Below are positions 22,791 to 35,464 of a DNA stretch of 64,000 nt, piece by piece. Made by a program: the position numbers and the translations under genes. Position 1 is the stretch's first letter, and every line of letters begins with the position of its first letter. This DNA is from Pyronema omphalodes (Eukaryota; Ascomycota; Pezizomycetes; Pezizales; Pyronemataceae), in assembly GCA_024516155.1 (NCBI GenBank), contig JAJJXM010000043.1, forward strand, positions 434,001 through 498,000, in the 5' to 3' direction. The notes beneath the pieces were generated by a model. The model had not been told where the DNA came from and did not search any database. It saw nothing but the letters and a program-made list of their open reading frames with translations.

Positions 22791-22856
22791 CATGCAACAG
22801 TGAAACAGTGAAACAGTGAAACAGTGCAACAGTGCAACAGTGCAACAGTGAAAATA
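22791..22856. repeat. (AACAGTGA/C)n 8-bp repeat
   Basis: About seven tandem copies of an 8-bp unit. AACAGTGA copies come first and AACAGTGC copies later, so variants are grouped. Confidence 0.85.
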
Positions 22857-25409
22857 ATGAAAATGTATTCAAGGCTCGTTTTATGTAATGTACACCAGTC
22901 TATGTAGCACCAGCCTGTGTAGCACCAGTCTATGTAACACCAGTATGTAACACCACAGCCTTGTACCATCACAAGCACAGGCAAGCACATGATGTTTCAG
23001 TCATTTCACCCGTCTCACCCCTTTCGGTAGGTCCCATAGCATACCCTGCCCTGCCATACCTACAACAGGATCTGAAACTAAAAAAGCTTTTCCTTTCCTT
23101 CGCTCGCTCGCTTATGGGATCGGTAGGTCGGTGGGTCGGTGGGTCGGTTGTACATACTGATGTGAGATGTTCCTACACATACAGGGCTACAACTACAGTT
23201 CGAGATACACCATAGCTCCTACGACGGTTGAAATAGTTGATGGGTGATAAGTAATAAGTAATAAGTGATAAGTAATAACTCATCGCTTTTGCCATCCCAT
23301 CGGCTTCGATATTTATGATCTCGATTAGTATTCCCACCATGGATATCAATCACCATACCATAAATTCCATGTATCTATCTATATGTACTCGTGAAGCTTG
23401 TGTAGAATTTCAGTCTAGATACATGGATGATGGCTAGACTACTCCTATGTATGTACCATATCGGCGGTAAATTGGCGGTGAAAATCTATGTAGAAGAGCT
23501 GAAAAGCTGGAAGGGCTGGAAGACACCTAAAGAAACCCAGCATAGGGGACCTAACAAACCTAAGAAACCTAAGGAACCTAACAAACCTAAGCACCCTAGC
23601 GATATCCCAGTGATCCCAGTAATCCCAGTAGCAGCCCACCAGCGGCCAGCCTTATGATGAGGTAGGCAAGTAATCGGTGAATTTTTAATTGCCGCTTCGA
23701 ATTGATATGAGATGGGATGGGGTTTTCTGGAACTGCATTCGTCTGTATGGGTGTATGTATTATCGGTACCGGGTGAAGTAATAGAAGTAATCGATGTAGC
23801 CAAAGCAATAAAAGCAGCCAAAACGATAAAAGCAGCCAAAGCATGCAAAAGCATGCCAAAACTTATCATATGCTTATGGTGCCATATTTCGATGGCTATC
23901 TAAGTTGGGTCTTGCAGGTTGCAGATTGTAAATTGTGGGCGAAAATTAATTTCTGGCCTTTGGGGATGATTTTTTTGACTTGTCGGATTTCTTTTCTTGA
24001 TTGCTGGATTTGATGGATTCTAGGATTGCAGGCTTTATTTTCTGCAAAAAAGTTCAATTGAGGTATTAAAGCTGTTGAATATGGAGCTTAGGATTAGAAA
24101 AATGTAATTTGCCATCGATGACTCTTTTTTTTCTTTCTTTTTTTTTTCTTTCTTTTTTTGCCTTTTCCGCTTGACGCCGATATCTGAAACGGATTAGGTG
24201 GTGGTACAGTAGGCATTTCGATATGTATGAACCCAGGATAACTTTCCGACCAAGCTTTTTTCACTTTTTCCATGCACGCCATCGCGGATAGATGCATGAA
24301 GTGAGTTAGAAGGCTTAGAAAGGATTGGAAAGTAGGCGCTTTCAGATGAGATGCATAATTTTTGGGTGGTTTCTTAATTTATAGATAAAGCTCCGGTTAC
24401 CTCCCCCTTTCCATCTCATCCTTGAAAAAACGCGTGATACTCATTTCTGATTCGAAGAGGCATTTTCGATTTTTTTGTGAAACCTTTAAGCTTTTTCTCC
24501 AAGACACCCATCACGCTCGGCAAATTCCAGGTTAGTCTTGAACTTCCCCCCCCTCCCCCCCCCCTCCCCCCCCCCAATTCCCCCCCCCACTCCTCACGAG
24601 AGATCTCTCTTGGCTCGGTTCTGGCTTCTCCTGGCTTCACTGGTTTCCCTGGCTTCGCTCGCGTTGGTTTCGCGCAACTTCGCGCAGCTTCGCTCCGCCG
24701 CTCGGCGGTCGCCCACCCAACGCTACCAATGCAATGCTAAGCCAGCCGACGCAATGACGATTGCGCTCAGCGGCCAAAGAAACTAACACCAGAACCCACA
24801 GTCAATCCCGAGAAACTTGGAGCCGCCGGTAGCAAAGCACACGACATCGATCAACAAAGCAAAAGTATATCAACAGACACACCGAAGTTGGAGGGTCGGC
24901 AATTGCTATTTTTTTTCGACTTTGTTCAACTTGGCCGGTCTTTGCTTTCTTCGGGTTCTTAGCTTCTTCGCCTTCCCAGCTTCAACCGCTACTCGCTCCT
25001 CGCTCTTCGCACATCACGCCTCCCCCCCACTCCCCCCCGACGAAACTTACGCCGCTCATCGTTTGCAAAAAAAGTCATCATACACCCTACCGATCACCTC
25101 ACCGCCACCGCCGTCACTCTTGCACACCAAACTCTCCGGCCCGGTATCTCCTACATACGCACCCGCCGTCACATCCGTCCTTATCAGCACCTCGCGCATC
25201 CCCACCACTCCCCAGCAGGGAAAGCTATATTACAGATCAGTACAAATAGTACACAAGTGATACAAGCCGGAAGCAGGGTCCTGAGGTTTCATATACGAAC
25301 GGATAAAATCGTGGTACGACGAACGATAAAGCATTATCTATAGCCACGTCCGCAGTCAATTGCAACTACACAATTGCGACAGAGATACCCAGGAAAGAGT
25401 CAACAACAG

Positions 25410-28400
25410 ATGAAGTACGGAGAAGCACTACCTTTACGTTCTGTGAGAGAATGGATGCCATGTCAGTTCCAATTTTATGTCTACTATACCCACCGCAATC
25501 CTCTGCTCGACGCCTAACATTTCCGTTGGACATTGTCCGCTGTGTTTACAATTCTACTGCCCCACTCACAAACCATTTTATCCTGCTGGTTTCCCTTGTT
25601 GAAGCATTCTACGTCCCGTAACTAACAAATCTATAGATAACATCGACTACACAGAAATCAAACAACTCATAAAACACTACACAACCCAGAAACCCCCCGT
25701 CTCTTCGCCGGATCAACATACCGATTTTGAAAATGAAGTTTTTGAGGTGTTTTTGGATCAGCTACAAAGAATTGATTTGTTTGTCAAGAGTAAAGCGGGT
25801 GAAATCGATAGAAGAATAGGTGGGCTACAACTTCCCCTTGCAGCGAAGCTTGCAAGGTCCGCACAGCGTATCGCTGGCAGACCAAGAAAGCTCCTTGCAT
25901 CTCTCAGCTTAGACTTGCAGGCTCGTCATTTTGCAAGTCACAATTCTTGTTGAACTGGACTGACGTAATGAACAGCAAATTGCCAACGGCAAGTAAACGA
26001 GCTTAGGCAACGAACCCCCTCCGCAAAAGGCGCTGCGAAAATTGCCACGAGATATTCAAAGGTTGAACAAGAGGTTGAACGGTATGTTTGTTGATTTCAC
26101 TACAGCTTCCTTTGTTGCCGTTTGCATGGTGCCTTTGATTGGCATCTGAAACCAGGGCCCAGGATTGGTCACGAGGACAAAAGCTGATATCTTCTGCATA
26201 GCGCCGGTCATGATGTCCAATTACTATCCCGCTTTGTAAATGTACAGCGCACTGGCTTCCATAGTAAGCAGCCCTCATCCCTCATCCCTCATCTGCCGCA
26301 TCATCGGTGTACATCTCCCTTAGCTTGTACCTAAGTATCACTAACCCCAACCTCTTCTGTACATAGAACTTCTCAAGAAATACCGGAAATGGTCCAACTC
26401 CTCGCAGCTGCAAGAACGCTTTCTGCAACTCCTGGAATCCCCAACCTCGTTCCATAATCAGGACTTTGACCAGAATGTTCTGGAAGTCTCGGAGCTTTTG
26501 AAAGCGGTTAGAGATGGGTTGGCTATTCTAAACAACTCTGACTTTCCGGCGGAATCTTTGCAGCCGTCAAGAATTGCTTCAAGGATGCCGTCTATGGATT
26601 TCGGCAGTCTTAGACAGGCGTACCAAGAAGCTCCGGAGAGTCATTTGGATCTGGATGTGAGCTTTGGTACAGCTGCCATCACACCTAAGGGTGGAAGAGC
26701 GGTGTTTTGGATTCATCACGACTAGTAAGTAATTCCAGTCGGGAAAGCTTGAGGAAGCTGGGGATGAGCTACAGTGAGCTACAGTGAGCTACGGTATCTG
26801 CAGCCAGGTGGTTGGATGTCGATCGTGTATCTCGTGCATGTTCGTAGCTGCATACAACAGCCCATGACAAAGCCGGTCCCTGACTCCCCTGCTCTCCCGC
26901 ATCCCGCATCCTAAACTAGTAACCGCACACACGACTAACACGCGACCACCTTCTAGTCTCATCGAGCTCCAAGTCTTCCTCCTCCGTCACCTGGTTTTGC
27001 AAAATGCCACACCAGAACCTACCCGTCCCGGCACACCCCTCCTATCCCGTCGCAGCTCATCATTGCAGCCGAACTACAATGCGAACCCTCCCTCCGGTAT
27101 AGCCCAGCAACATGCATTATCCCGTCATGCCTCCACCACCTCCGTCGCAGGTGGCGACACGATCGGTCTCGTAGTCCTCGACAATCTCGCTAGTTTCAGC
27201 AATGTTCACACCAGTGCAACCGTAGATCGTATTTCTCAAAGTGTTGTGAGAACTGCAGGACAGATCCGTTGGTGCTCAAGAGATACTTGCGCTTCCGTAG
27301 TTGTGAGCGATCACTCCGGTACTATTCTACCGCGCAGAGGTCCCAATGGTGTCGAGGACACTCCTGAAGAACCAGAGTTGCTCGAGGTTCAGGTTAAGAG
27401 GAAGTTGGTGGAGATTTTGATTGATCCTGATGCTGAAATAAGTAAATTGAATGACTCGCATAGCACGGCTCAGCAGAGTCATACGATACAGAAGATTAGG
27501 GAATGGCTTAGAGAGAATCCGGGTGTGGTACCATTGGCCAAGATTCTTAGTCACAGAACGAGATTCTCTGGGCCAGTCACTGGAGGACAGGCTTATGCTT
27601 TCTTGGATAGGGATGTGAAGATTATGGGGATTGAGAAGAAGGAGGGTTTGGCACAGGATGTTGATAGAGAAGGTATTGAGTTTCCCCATGCTATCCTGGA
27701 GGTCAAGTGGGATGGAGATGAAATTCCCACTTTTGTTGAAGAGTTGGGAGCAAGTCATATGGTATGTTTATCCCAAACAAGTCCGAATTTCCCTGGTGAT
27801 CTACAAAACAAACTTTCCCTCGAAGCGATGGATCTCCGGCATGATTGGGTTACACAAAACATCTACAAACCATCTTTCATGCAACCTCCCGTGCCTCAAT
27901 AATCTCAGCTACACTTGCAATACAATTCCAAACAGAAATAGAAACAAAAACTAACTCCTTACGCAGGTTGAGACAGTTCCAGGATTCTCCCTCGAAGTCC
28001 ACGCCATCTATGTCCTCCACCGCCCCACTTCCATGTCCCCGCCCTTCTGGCTTCCAGCTCTTACCAAAGACATTCGCAAAACCCCCTCTCACCCGCGATT
28101 ACGTCGTCTCAGCTGCTCGCATCAAATTCCTTCCGGAACCTCTAGCAAAACGTCCTCCGTAGGCCATACCACAACAACCTATTTCGACCCCTCCTCCCCG
28201 GCTACTCCCATGACGTCAGACCACGACACACCACCCCGTCGCAAGCGCTCCCAGCGACAAATGCGAGCCAAGAAAACCCCCATCACAACCCGTCAAAGTC
28301 GCCAGCTAACCGATAACTGGTACTGGAATGAATTCGATGACGGAAGTGATAGGGAAGAAGCATACACTGTTCGGGTTCGGCCACGAACTGCAGATTCTAT

Positions 28401-29004
28401 CGATGAAGATCATGACGTGGAACAGTCTTTATCCGCCTTCTTCTGGGCGGAAATGAGGAAAATGTTTAGATGGCGTGCAAAAAAACAACGTCGCCTAGGA
28501 GGAACTGGAAGAGAATATGAACCCCTATTAGGTGCTGATAGTGATACTGAAGCTGATGAATCGGAACTTGATATCGCGCGGAGAAGATACGCTGCAGGAG
28601 GAAGACAAATGAGTTACACAACTTTTGATCCTGCTATGGATAGTTATAGTGATCATTTTGATAACAACATGATTAACTATCGATCGATAGCTCATTTAAT
28701 GTTACTCAGCATGTCGTTTTTTGTTTTACTAGTGACAGGAGCGATAGCGGTTGGAGAAAGAGTCCTGGATCATCAACATAAGAAACGGAATATTGGAAAT
28801 TTGGTAATCATTGATTTGGGAGTTTTTGTGGGAACGTTGGTTAGTTTGGGATTGGCGGGAATGAGTGGTATTGCGTTTTTGTATAGGAGAGAACAGGCGG
28901 GTTGGTTACATAGAGCTACGGTTTGGGGTGGGTTTGCGTTGGTTTGTGTGTTGAGTGGTGTTATTGTGGGATTGGTGGCGGAAACGGAGGTTAATAATAT
29001 TTAG
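25410..29004 (+). CDS. VTC5: SPX-domain VTC-complex protein, Vtc5-like (seven exons)
   Basis: Exons inferred from splice sites and frame: 25410-25461, 25637-25819, 25976-26081, 26202-26263, 26367-26724, 26957-27761 and 27967-29004, giving 867 aa. The N-terminal SPX domain starts MKYGEALPLRSVREW, continues NIDYTEIKQLIKHY, and contains the basic cluster HKLLKKYRKW that in SPX domains binds inositol pyrophosphates. A middle region follows with VFWIHHDYLIELQVFLLRHL, as in VTC-type polyphosphate polymerase domains, probably degenerate. Then come an Arg/Lys-rich linker and three C-terminal transmembrane helices (from about LMLLSMSFFVLLVTG, NLVIIDLGVFVGTLV and TVWGGFALVCVLSGV). Size and layout match yeast Vtc5, an accessory subunit of the vacuolar polyphosphate polymerase. 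Intron 2 has a weak donor (GTGGGC). Exons 1 and 4 are only 52 and 62 bp. Confidence 0.85.
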
Positions 29005-30399
29005 TTGGTTTCTCTGCGTGGGGGAGTAAGGTAGAATTGGGGAGGAGAGGGGTGGATATGGTAAAGGAGGGAGGAATTGGCATTGGAATTGCTTTGGCAT
29101 TGGACGGAGGAAATATCAATATGGTGGACTAGGATGCTGACGTAATCGAATGGAATGATGGATCAGCGGAACCATTGGTTGTTGGACTGAAGGATCATAG
29201 GATCAAAGGATCAGATAATTACCTTACCGTACCCCACAGAAACGACTCATGAACGACAGAGGCTTTGCATTTTTTTGACTACCTTTTCTTCACTGTTTTA
29301 CTTTTACCTTTACCTTTGATCTCTTTTGTTTTCTTTTTGCTCTTGTTGCTCTTTTTTTTTGCATTTGTAGCTTTTATTTTAGGCTTCGGTGTTTATGGCG
29401 CGGCGCTTGGAGCTGATTTTTTTTTTCTTTCTTTTCTTCTTGGGTTCCTGTTCTTTTTGGAAGGCTGAGGAAGGCTGAGGACGGCTCAGGACGGGTGGGG
29501 GGGGGGGGGGGGGGGGGGGGGCATGGGGCAAAGGAAGCGGGAATAAGGAAAGGCCAAGATATTTTGGTTATTGGTTATTAGTTATTGGTTATTAGTTATT
29601 GGTTATTATCGACTATTTATTATCGAACGTTTGGATTGTTTTGACTACTACTGCTTTCGTGTTTATATGTTAGGGTTTAATTACAACTGTACTTACCTAA
29701 TTTATTATATTTACGTATATTTTTATCTTATCTTATATTAACTTGTCTTATCGTATCGTATCTTATCAGGACCGATGGGGACGATGGGCGGGGAGGCGCG
29801 GGGAGGCGCGGGGAGGCGCGGGAGAGAGCGTGCATACTTACCAATCTTAAGAAGTTGATACATAGCAAAGATTATTTCCCCGCGGTAACAGTGACACAAT
29901 GACTGACTCAACCACGTGTACAATACGGGTGATCAAATATCCATGTATTATCACAATGCCAGCTTGAAAGGATGAAGGATGAAGGATAAATAAAACACGG
30001 AAATATTATTCAAGATATATATATATATATATATTGTATGTAAACTAAAATTTAGTTTTACATCTAACCACGGATGAACCGTGATTCTGCATCTTCGGAG
30101 AGTAATTGTCAATGTAATACCTGGTTTTTTGATGGGCTGGGTTATTGGGAAGAAGATATGGTTGGGCATGAGGTGCTGGTAAGGAATGTGGTATGGTTGG
30201 TTATTGAACTTGAAGATGAATACAGCGGATGATATGGAATCTGATTTTCTTAATAGTCGCAGTAATAGACAGACAGAATAACTGAGGATCTCTGTTTGTA
30301 GACGTACAGTAAGTGTATATGTAGCTTGGATAACTCAGATAAAATATTCATCTTTTATCAAACTATAATGTGGATAAATAAACAATAAAGATAAAGCTA
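29005..30399. other. Intergenic; no gene seen
   Basis: 3' UTR of the SPX gene, then T-rich DNA (29265-29470) whose open frame encodes only Phe/Leu runs. It includes a poly(G) run, TTATTGG-type repeats at about 29565-29610, and three GGGGAGGCGC repeats at about 29787-29822. Confidence 0.55.
29496..29521. repeat. Poly(G) tract
   Basis: About 26 consecutive G. The length in an assembly is uncertain. Confidence 0.9.
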
Positions 30400-31010
30400 A
30401 GCTACTTTTCCGTCCTTTTGCTAAACGTCACTGTGAGAGGATTATGCCGATTTTTGGGAAGTTACAGCATTGATTCGGGGATTTGGATATCCGGATATCT
30501 GGAGCATGAGACCTCTTCAAAGGGGACATGGGACCTGGCCTGAATAGGAGACGGCTTGGAATATCCAGTCAAGATATTACAAAACAACTGCGGCCATACA
30601 GTACTGCAGTCAAAGCAAAAACATCCGCAAATGTATTACAACTGTAGAACAGGTCATAACCTTAAGATTTAGAACATTTAAGCAATGGAATCTTCAGTCA
30701 AATGAAATTAAATCACGCCGGTTTTCTTGAGGCGGGTGGAAAGGCTAGGGGATGTGGGTATAAAACAGATTGCTTTTGGAACTGAAGAGAGTGAGTTTTA
30801 CTGTCATGATAAAAAGAAGTTTTGAATGGTTGAATGGTTGATTGGCCTCGGTTAAGTATCGGAAAGTGCCGGACTATAGGTTCATCAGAAACAGGAATGT
30901 CAATCACCTTGAATAGTGTGGGAAGAAGACTAAGTCCCTGAGGTATCGGCTTCCTCGCTGCGAAGTTGAGGGTGGTGTTTGGGTGTTGGTTTTATCTGCT
31001 GCATTGTTAC
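30400..31010 (+). pseudogene. Degraded left edge of the duplication array with CAP-gene exon 3 relic
   Basis: 30406-30480 aligns with 43060-43130 (TTTCCGTCCTT, GAGGATTATG.CGATTTTTG). 30657-30715 aligns with the CTTAAGGTTGGGAACGTTCAAG region at 36.28 kb. 30885-30985 aligns with CAP exon 3 at 38745-38856: both keep a RYR/RYQ-type start and end in GGVWVL (here GGTGGTGTTTGGGTGTTG). The intervening unit is missing, so this is a compressed remnant of an extra copy. It is not translatable as a CAP protein. Confidence 0.55.
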
Positions 31011-31069
31011 AACTTACCTGGGGTGGCTTTGTTGTGGAAAGCAGAGGGGATGGATTAACTATGTAGAGA

Positions 31070-31190
31070 GCGACGGGCCCCATCAGATGGCTTCGGTCAT
31101 GAGGACATGGTTCGGATGTTGCTTTTGTCCTACATGTGCCTTTTCGGCTTCGATTAGCGTATCATTTCATAGATAAATAAATACATTCTA
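31070..31190 (+). mobile_element. LINE 3' tail (solo)
   Basis: Carries the conserved LINE end: GGCCCCATCAGATGGCTTC, then GGTCATGAGGACA, a TGTGCCTTTTCGGCTTCG segment and a GCGTATCATTT stretch running into AAATAAATA. It resembles the tail of the 1-4.6 kb element and lies at the same place in the duplicated unit as the tails at 39.0 and 47.1 kb. Confidence 0.65.
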
Positions 31191-31764
31191 CAAACAAATC
31201 TACAGGCATAAGATTGTGCAACAATCAATGGAGGAACAGACTTCCTCGGTTGGCTTCTTTGATAACCGCATTCACTTGATTTTCTAGCAAAGGAAACATT
31301 CCAGCTAGATCCACAGTGACCTGCGAAATTGTAAGAGGAAGAGTAATATTATTTTGCTGCTGTTATGACTCACGGTATCATATTATTTTCAACATTTCAC
31401 GGTTCTTCGTTACTGGCACAATGATCTTCACTTCAAGCCAATGCTAGTTGTGATCTGTCGTAAGATAAAAATTACACTTTCGTGATTATCACAAAGTCTT
31501 TTTTTTTCTAAAATCACTACAGTTCAGTTTATCCCATTCCTACTATCTAACCCAGTATTCCTCCTTCCCTAAAATGTAAGTTGAGTAACCCATTCTGAAA
31601 ATGTCTTTCCTTTCCTCCAACACAAAGTTACAGTCCCCCCCCAACCAATATCCGTCATCTCACAATCCCGAAAAATATGTATGCTTGGCTGTACTATGAC
31701 TCTATCTACTCCTCCGTCTCATTTCCGCCTCGCTAATGGTTTAATATCCGGGGCTGGTCAACCT

Positions 31765-33309
31765 TCATTCCGACCATTCGGTTTCTGCGGATTCAGATGG
31801 TCTTTCAACCAGCTGGTAAGGAGATTCCGGCTCAAGAGGAAGTATTTCACCAGAGCCAAGATCCGATTCGAGCCCTGGGGAAGGAGATCTATTATATTCG
31901 ACATCAGATTCCGATTCCAGTGAAGAGGATGGACATCGGGCGAGACTTGGCGAAAGCGGCTCATTATAGTCGATATATGACTCAGAACCCAGCGAAGAAG
32001 ATGGACTTGATGGTATACGGTGGGACCATTCCAAGTTTGGGGATGCCGGTGGACTGGAGGCAAGATCCAATTGAAGTCCGGGTGAAGAAGATCGATTGTA
32101 ACCGATATGTGACTCGGATCCGAGAGATGGTGATGGGCTAGATGGTGTATGGTTTGACGATTCTAGATTCGGGTGTGTTGGTGGACTGGAAGCAGGAATC
32201 CAGTCATTACCCTCGATATCCAAGTTGGTATGCATCTCGTTGCCTGTGTTGTCTGATACCCAGTCGATCTCGGATGGTGTAGGGGTGCCAAGGCGTGGGC
32301 TCTTTGATGCTCGGGGTGAGGAGGAAGCTGCGTCCGAGCTGGACTTTCGTTTGCGTGAAGTCGCAGAAGAAGGCGGAGGAGAAGACAAAGCAGCAGGGTT
32401 TGTTGGTGGTAATTCACTTCGTTCTCTTTCTAGAGATTGAATGGATGCATCAGGCAGCTGGCCTGGTAATTCGGGCTCCGGTGAAGGTGATCGATTGGTG
32501 GCTACGTCCAACTCATGATCTGGCAAAGGCGGAGGATTAGAGTCCCTATATGGTTCGGATCCAAGAGAAGAGAATTGACTTGTAGAGAAATCCGATTCCG
32601 ACTTGATACTTGCGTCGGAATCCAAGTCACGATCCGGGTTGTCTGCCATGGAATTCTGTGGGACCGGTGGTGCTGAATTAGGGTTGGAATATGATTCGAA
32701 TTCCGGAAAAGGTGATGGGCTTCCGGAGAGACCTGGTTCCTGTTTTATGTTGGGGTCGCAATCCGGTGTTGAATGTCGGTTCTCTCCCAAGGTATCCCGT
32801 CTGACAGATGGTACTTGTCTTCCACGATCAGGTTCTGGAGAACGTCTGATGACGGGCGAAGATTGGCTGACTTCGGTCCTCTGTCGAGGACTTGCTTTCA
32901 TCCGCGACTGTATGACATTAAGCTGCGAGGTAATGTCTCGTAGCTGTGTCTGTGTTGCATTCATTGCTATTTGGGACATTTTCTGATGTCTTGCCACTTG
33001 CGCAATTTGCTCTGACAGTAACTCATTCTGTGCCAAAGTATTGTTCAAACCCTGCCTGGCTGCTTCCGGAAATATTTCTGGGATAGGTTGCGCTAGTGGA
33101 TTTACTGCATGAACTCTTCGGTATAAGCGTTCCAGAAAGCTCATTACCACGGTAACTTGTAGGCTGTTGTATTGTTGGAGGTCCATAACTTCATCGATTA
33201 GAGCGGATAGTTCAGCATGGCGAGCGTCCAAGAGAGCTACTCGTGCGGTGAGTAACTCTAAATGCGCGCACAGCAGTGGAATTTTGTCATTCGCGTTTTC
33301 TTGGTCCAT
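31765..33309 (-). CDS. Array family protein 1 (nuclear-type, coiled coil, Ser/Pro-rich repeats)
   Basis: 514 aa, single exon, start MDQENAND. I recognise no known family. Residues 1-140 are helical, with heptad-like Leu spacing (LLCAHLELLTARVALLDARH) and a Gln-rich stretch conserved in the paralogues (LAQNELLSEQIAQVARHQKM, then ATQTQLRDITSQLNVIQSRM). IKQEP (188-192) is a SUMO-consensus site followed by Ser-Pro; a weaker IKSES lies at 235. A bipartite basic block at 318-340 (SRKRKSSS...SPRASKSPRL) leads into GTPTPSEIDW. From about 384 the protein is built of diverged repeats around SSSLGSESYIDYN and SPSP. It ends with YQLVERP...ETEWSE. Ser, Pro and Glu dominate. Paralogues lie at 39.5 and 47.7 kb on the same strand. 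Role unknown; nuclear location is inferred. Confidence 0.8.
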   Translation of the reverse strand: MDQENANDKIPLLCAHLELLTARVALLDARHAELSALIDEVMDLQQYNSLQVTVVMSFLERLYRRVHAVNPLAQPIPEIFPEAARQGLNNTLAQNELLSEQIAQVARHQKMSQIAMNATQTQLRDITSQLNVIQSRMKASPRQRTEVSQSSPVIRRSPEPDRGRQVPSVRRDTLGENRHSTPDCDPNIKQEPGLSGSPSPFPEFESYSNPNSAPPVPQNSMADNPDRDLDSDASIKSESDFSTSQFSSLGSEPYRDSNPPPLPDHELDVATNRSPSPEPELPGQLPDASIQSLERERSELPPTNPAALSSPPPSSATSRKRKSSSDAASSSPRASKSPRLGTPTPSEIDWVSDNTGNEMHTNLDIEGNDWIPASSPPTHPNLESSNHTPSSPSPSLGSESHIGYNRSSSPGLQLDLASSPPASPNLEWSHRIPSSPSSSLGSESYIDYNEPLSPSLARCPSSSLESESDVEYNRSPSPGLESDLGSGEILPLEPESPYQLVERPSESAETEWSE

Positions 33310-33660
33310 ATCTGAAGGCCGGGCTAGTGATGATCCGCGGTCTTAGTTGCTAGTTGTAGGGCGTTGAAATCTCTGATTTCAACAGTAAGACGTTATCTTA
33401 AGACTTCGAAAGTGTGGCTAGTGGTGTTGCGATGTTCCGTTCGAACTGTGTATTGAGGTTTCCGGGTGAGGTGAAATGCGTTTGCAAGGTGATAACAAGT
33501 TGAAGGAAAAGTGGCCGCATGGTGCCATGAAAGTCCTGATGGTCCATTCAAGGCTCAATGGCAATTCAAGTCTCATTGACTCTGGTAGGCGCGTGGTTGT
33601 GTTGAAAAGATATCCCCGACATGAATATAAATTAGTTGGACCCGACTAGACGGTCTTGGC
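33310..33660 (-). promoter_or_regulatory. Conserved upstream region of array family gene 1
   Basis: This stretch aligns with the DNA upstream of the other two family genes (41046-41400 and 49049-49395) and with an orphan copy at 53.85-54.0 kb. The best block, 33540-33610, includes TCCATTCAAGGCTCAATGGC and TTGACTCTGGTAGGCGCGTG. Conservation as strong as the coding part suggests 5' UTR or promoter function, or recent duplication. Confidence 0.6.
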
Positions 33661-35460
33661 AATAATATCTTGCCAAGACTGTAACTGTCCAACTGATGCG
33701 TTATTTCCCAGCCTGAATTAAACATTACTGGTTGTGTGTACATCAGGTGTACATGTAGCCGGACCGCTAGAGTACTGTTGATTACAATGACACATGCCGT
33801 GCATAGAAATATCAAAATGTTCGAGGGTTCAGGTGATTAGAATGAGTCGTGTTGAACCATGTGGCTGTTGTCTTTGTTTATCTCACGTAATATCTTTTCA
33901 CATGACCGCCCAATGATCACTGATTATCACCAGCGGAGAAATCACGTAAGGATCGTTGGCAGGGTATGCGGAATGATTTTTGAAACTTGTAACACACCAA
34001 CGAAGGTTTATCGTGTAATACAAAAGATAAAGTACTAAGGCTTGAGTAGTGGTTCCTCGGCCTTAACTAGTCAAAGACCACGGAGAACTTCTTTCTCCTT
34101 AAAACAACCAAAGCCACCTTTGTTCTCAGCGGTTTCCCAGTTGTTTCCTGAACTGAGTATTCATCGATATTTTTTACAAGTATTGCTCTATCTCTCTTCG
34201 TCTTCAGTTACCGTTAATCAATCCCTAGCGTCGTCATCGGTTGATGCATGCTCCAGATTATCTATTTATTTATTTATTGATTCGTACTCGCATGGAACCC
34301 GAAGATCATGGCGGAATCTACAAACAAAATCTATCCACTATCGCTCCCCATTCTTCTTATCTACTTTGTGCCGGGTTGTAGTACCCTGCGTGTCTGTGGT
34401 TTTCGTCATCGATCGTCGTCTGATCCAAGAGCATGCGTCCAATCGAATTGCAGTGATCAGACTAGGTCATATGCAGCGCAGTTACTTTGAGACGTCAGAT
34501 TCATATATACACTTCAAGTTTCTGAGTAAGTGAGTGTTTGCGTCTACTACTTCGTTGGTTTAAATCCCATTGCTTTTCACTCCTGTTCGGTTATGTTCCT
34601 TTGAGTAGTTGTTGAACAAGAAGCTCAATTTTTCTTGTTGGGAATGGAACCTATAAATGTTTTTGTTATTATCATTCGAATATGATTGACCTGGTTGGTA
34701 AAATCAACAGCCTTGCGAAGTGAATAGGAATAATTATTCTGTTGCCACACTAGTGATACATTATGATTGACTCGGCTTAGCACTCGGCCATGTGTGCAAT
34801 TGGAGTGGTCTAACCTGAATGTATGGAGTGAAATGCCTGCGCGTAAAATCTAAGCGATTGATGAGATATTGTTCCGGATGGCGGTTTAAAAGTAGTTGAT
34901 CCATCATCCGGCAGTGCGTGCTCGGCTTGTGGGCAAACCATGGAAATCCTGTAGCAGAAATATTTCTGCTTCAGGCCGGAAATACTTACGCGGTGTCGTA
35001 GAGAATCATCGGGGTAACTCAGATGTGCTCGTGTCATTCCAGAACCCATTAAGCGTGCGGAAATGAGTTCCCCAGACTGACGTAACCGGAGAGCGGAAGA
35101 ACTACCAAGCCGGAATCAGAGTGAGTAAGGAATGGCAATAAGTAACTCCAGCTATTCGGGAAATTTGCGGGTATCATGAAAGCATTCACGCAGTTGCTCC
35201 GCCACATAAGCGGGCTGCGGAATTTTGGTTGGAAGCAGAGTATGGGGAGTTATATTTCGGCTAATTCGTGAATGATGCAGCTTATGTCGCTTTTGGCAAT
35301 GTCGATATCATTCACCGGATATCGGACAACGGATGAAATAATTGACAGGATATCGGGTAACTGACGACCATATGTTTTCCGGGGAGCACGGCGGCCTCAG
35401 AGGCTAAGGTGGCTTCTATGGCTAGTCTATGACGACGGTGTCTCTAGCCGCCATACCGTA
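33661..35460. repeat. Duplicated intergenic segment, unit 1
   Basis: No gene seen. It aligns in order with 41400-43790: for example 34745-34812 (AGTGATACATTATGATTGAC, GTGTGCAATTGGAGTGG) matches 42565-42630, and 35390-35460 (GGCTAGTCTATGACGACGGT) matches 43735-43795. Scattered short frames in between share no conserved protein between the two copies. Confidence 0.65.
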
Positions 35461-35464
35461 GGGG

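Larger units (their letters stand above)
18087..25409. other. Long gene-poor interval
   Basis: I find no supportable gene in this 7 kb. It holds the 9-bp satellite, a diverged direct duplication (20.2 and 21.3 kb), a 12-bp triplicate, an 81-bp MITE and an 8-bp repeat array, all listed separately. The last 900 bp (about 24540-25409) are C-rich and then gene-like in composition. They are best read as promoter and 5' UTR of the SPX gene, including an upstream frame of 147 codons (24817-25260) that has no domain. Confidence 0.55.

Noticed and set aside
24817..25260. 147-codon frame upstream of the SPX gene
   Set aside because: No domain, Ser/Pro/Thr-rich, and placed where the SPX gene leader should be. 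Kept only as a possible upstream frame.
27327..27758. Minus-strand 143-codon frame inside the SPX gene
   Set aside because: Antisense of a well-supported exon.
29265..29468. Hydrophobic 67-codon frame that looks like a membrane protein
   Set aside because: It is a T-rich tract giving Phe and Leu runs; no other support.
34042..34533. 163-codon plus-strand frame in unit 1
   Set aside because: The matching DNA in unit 2 does not keep the frame, and there is no recognisable motif.
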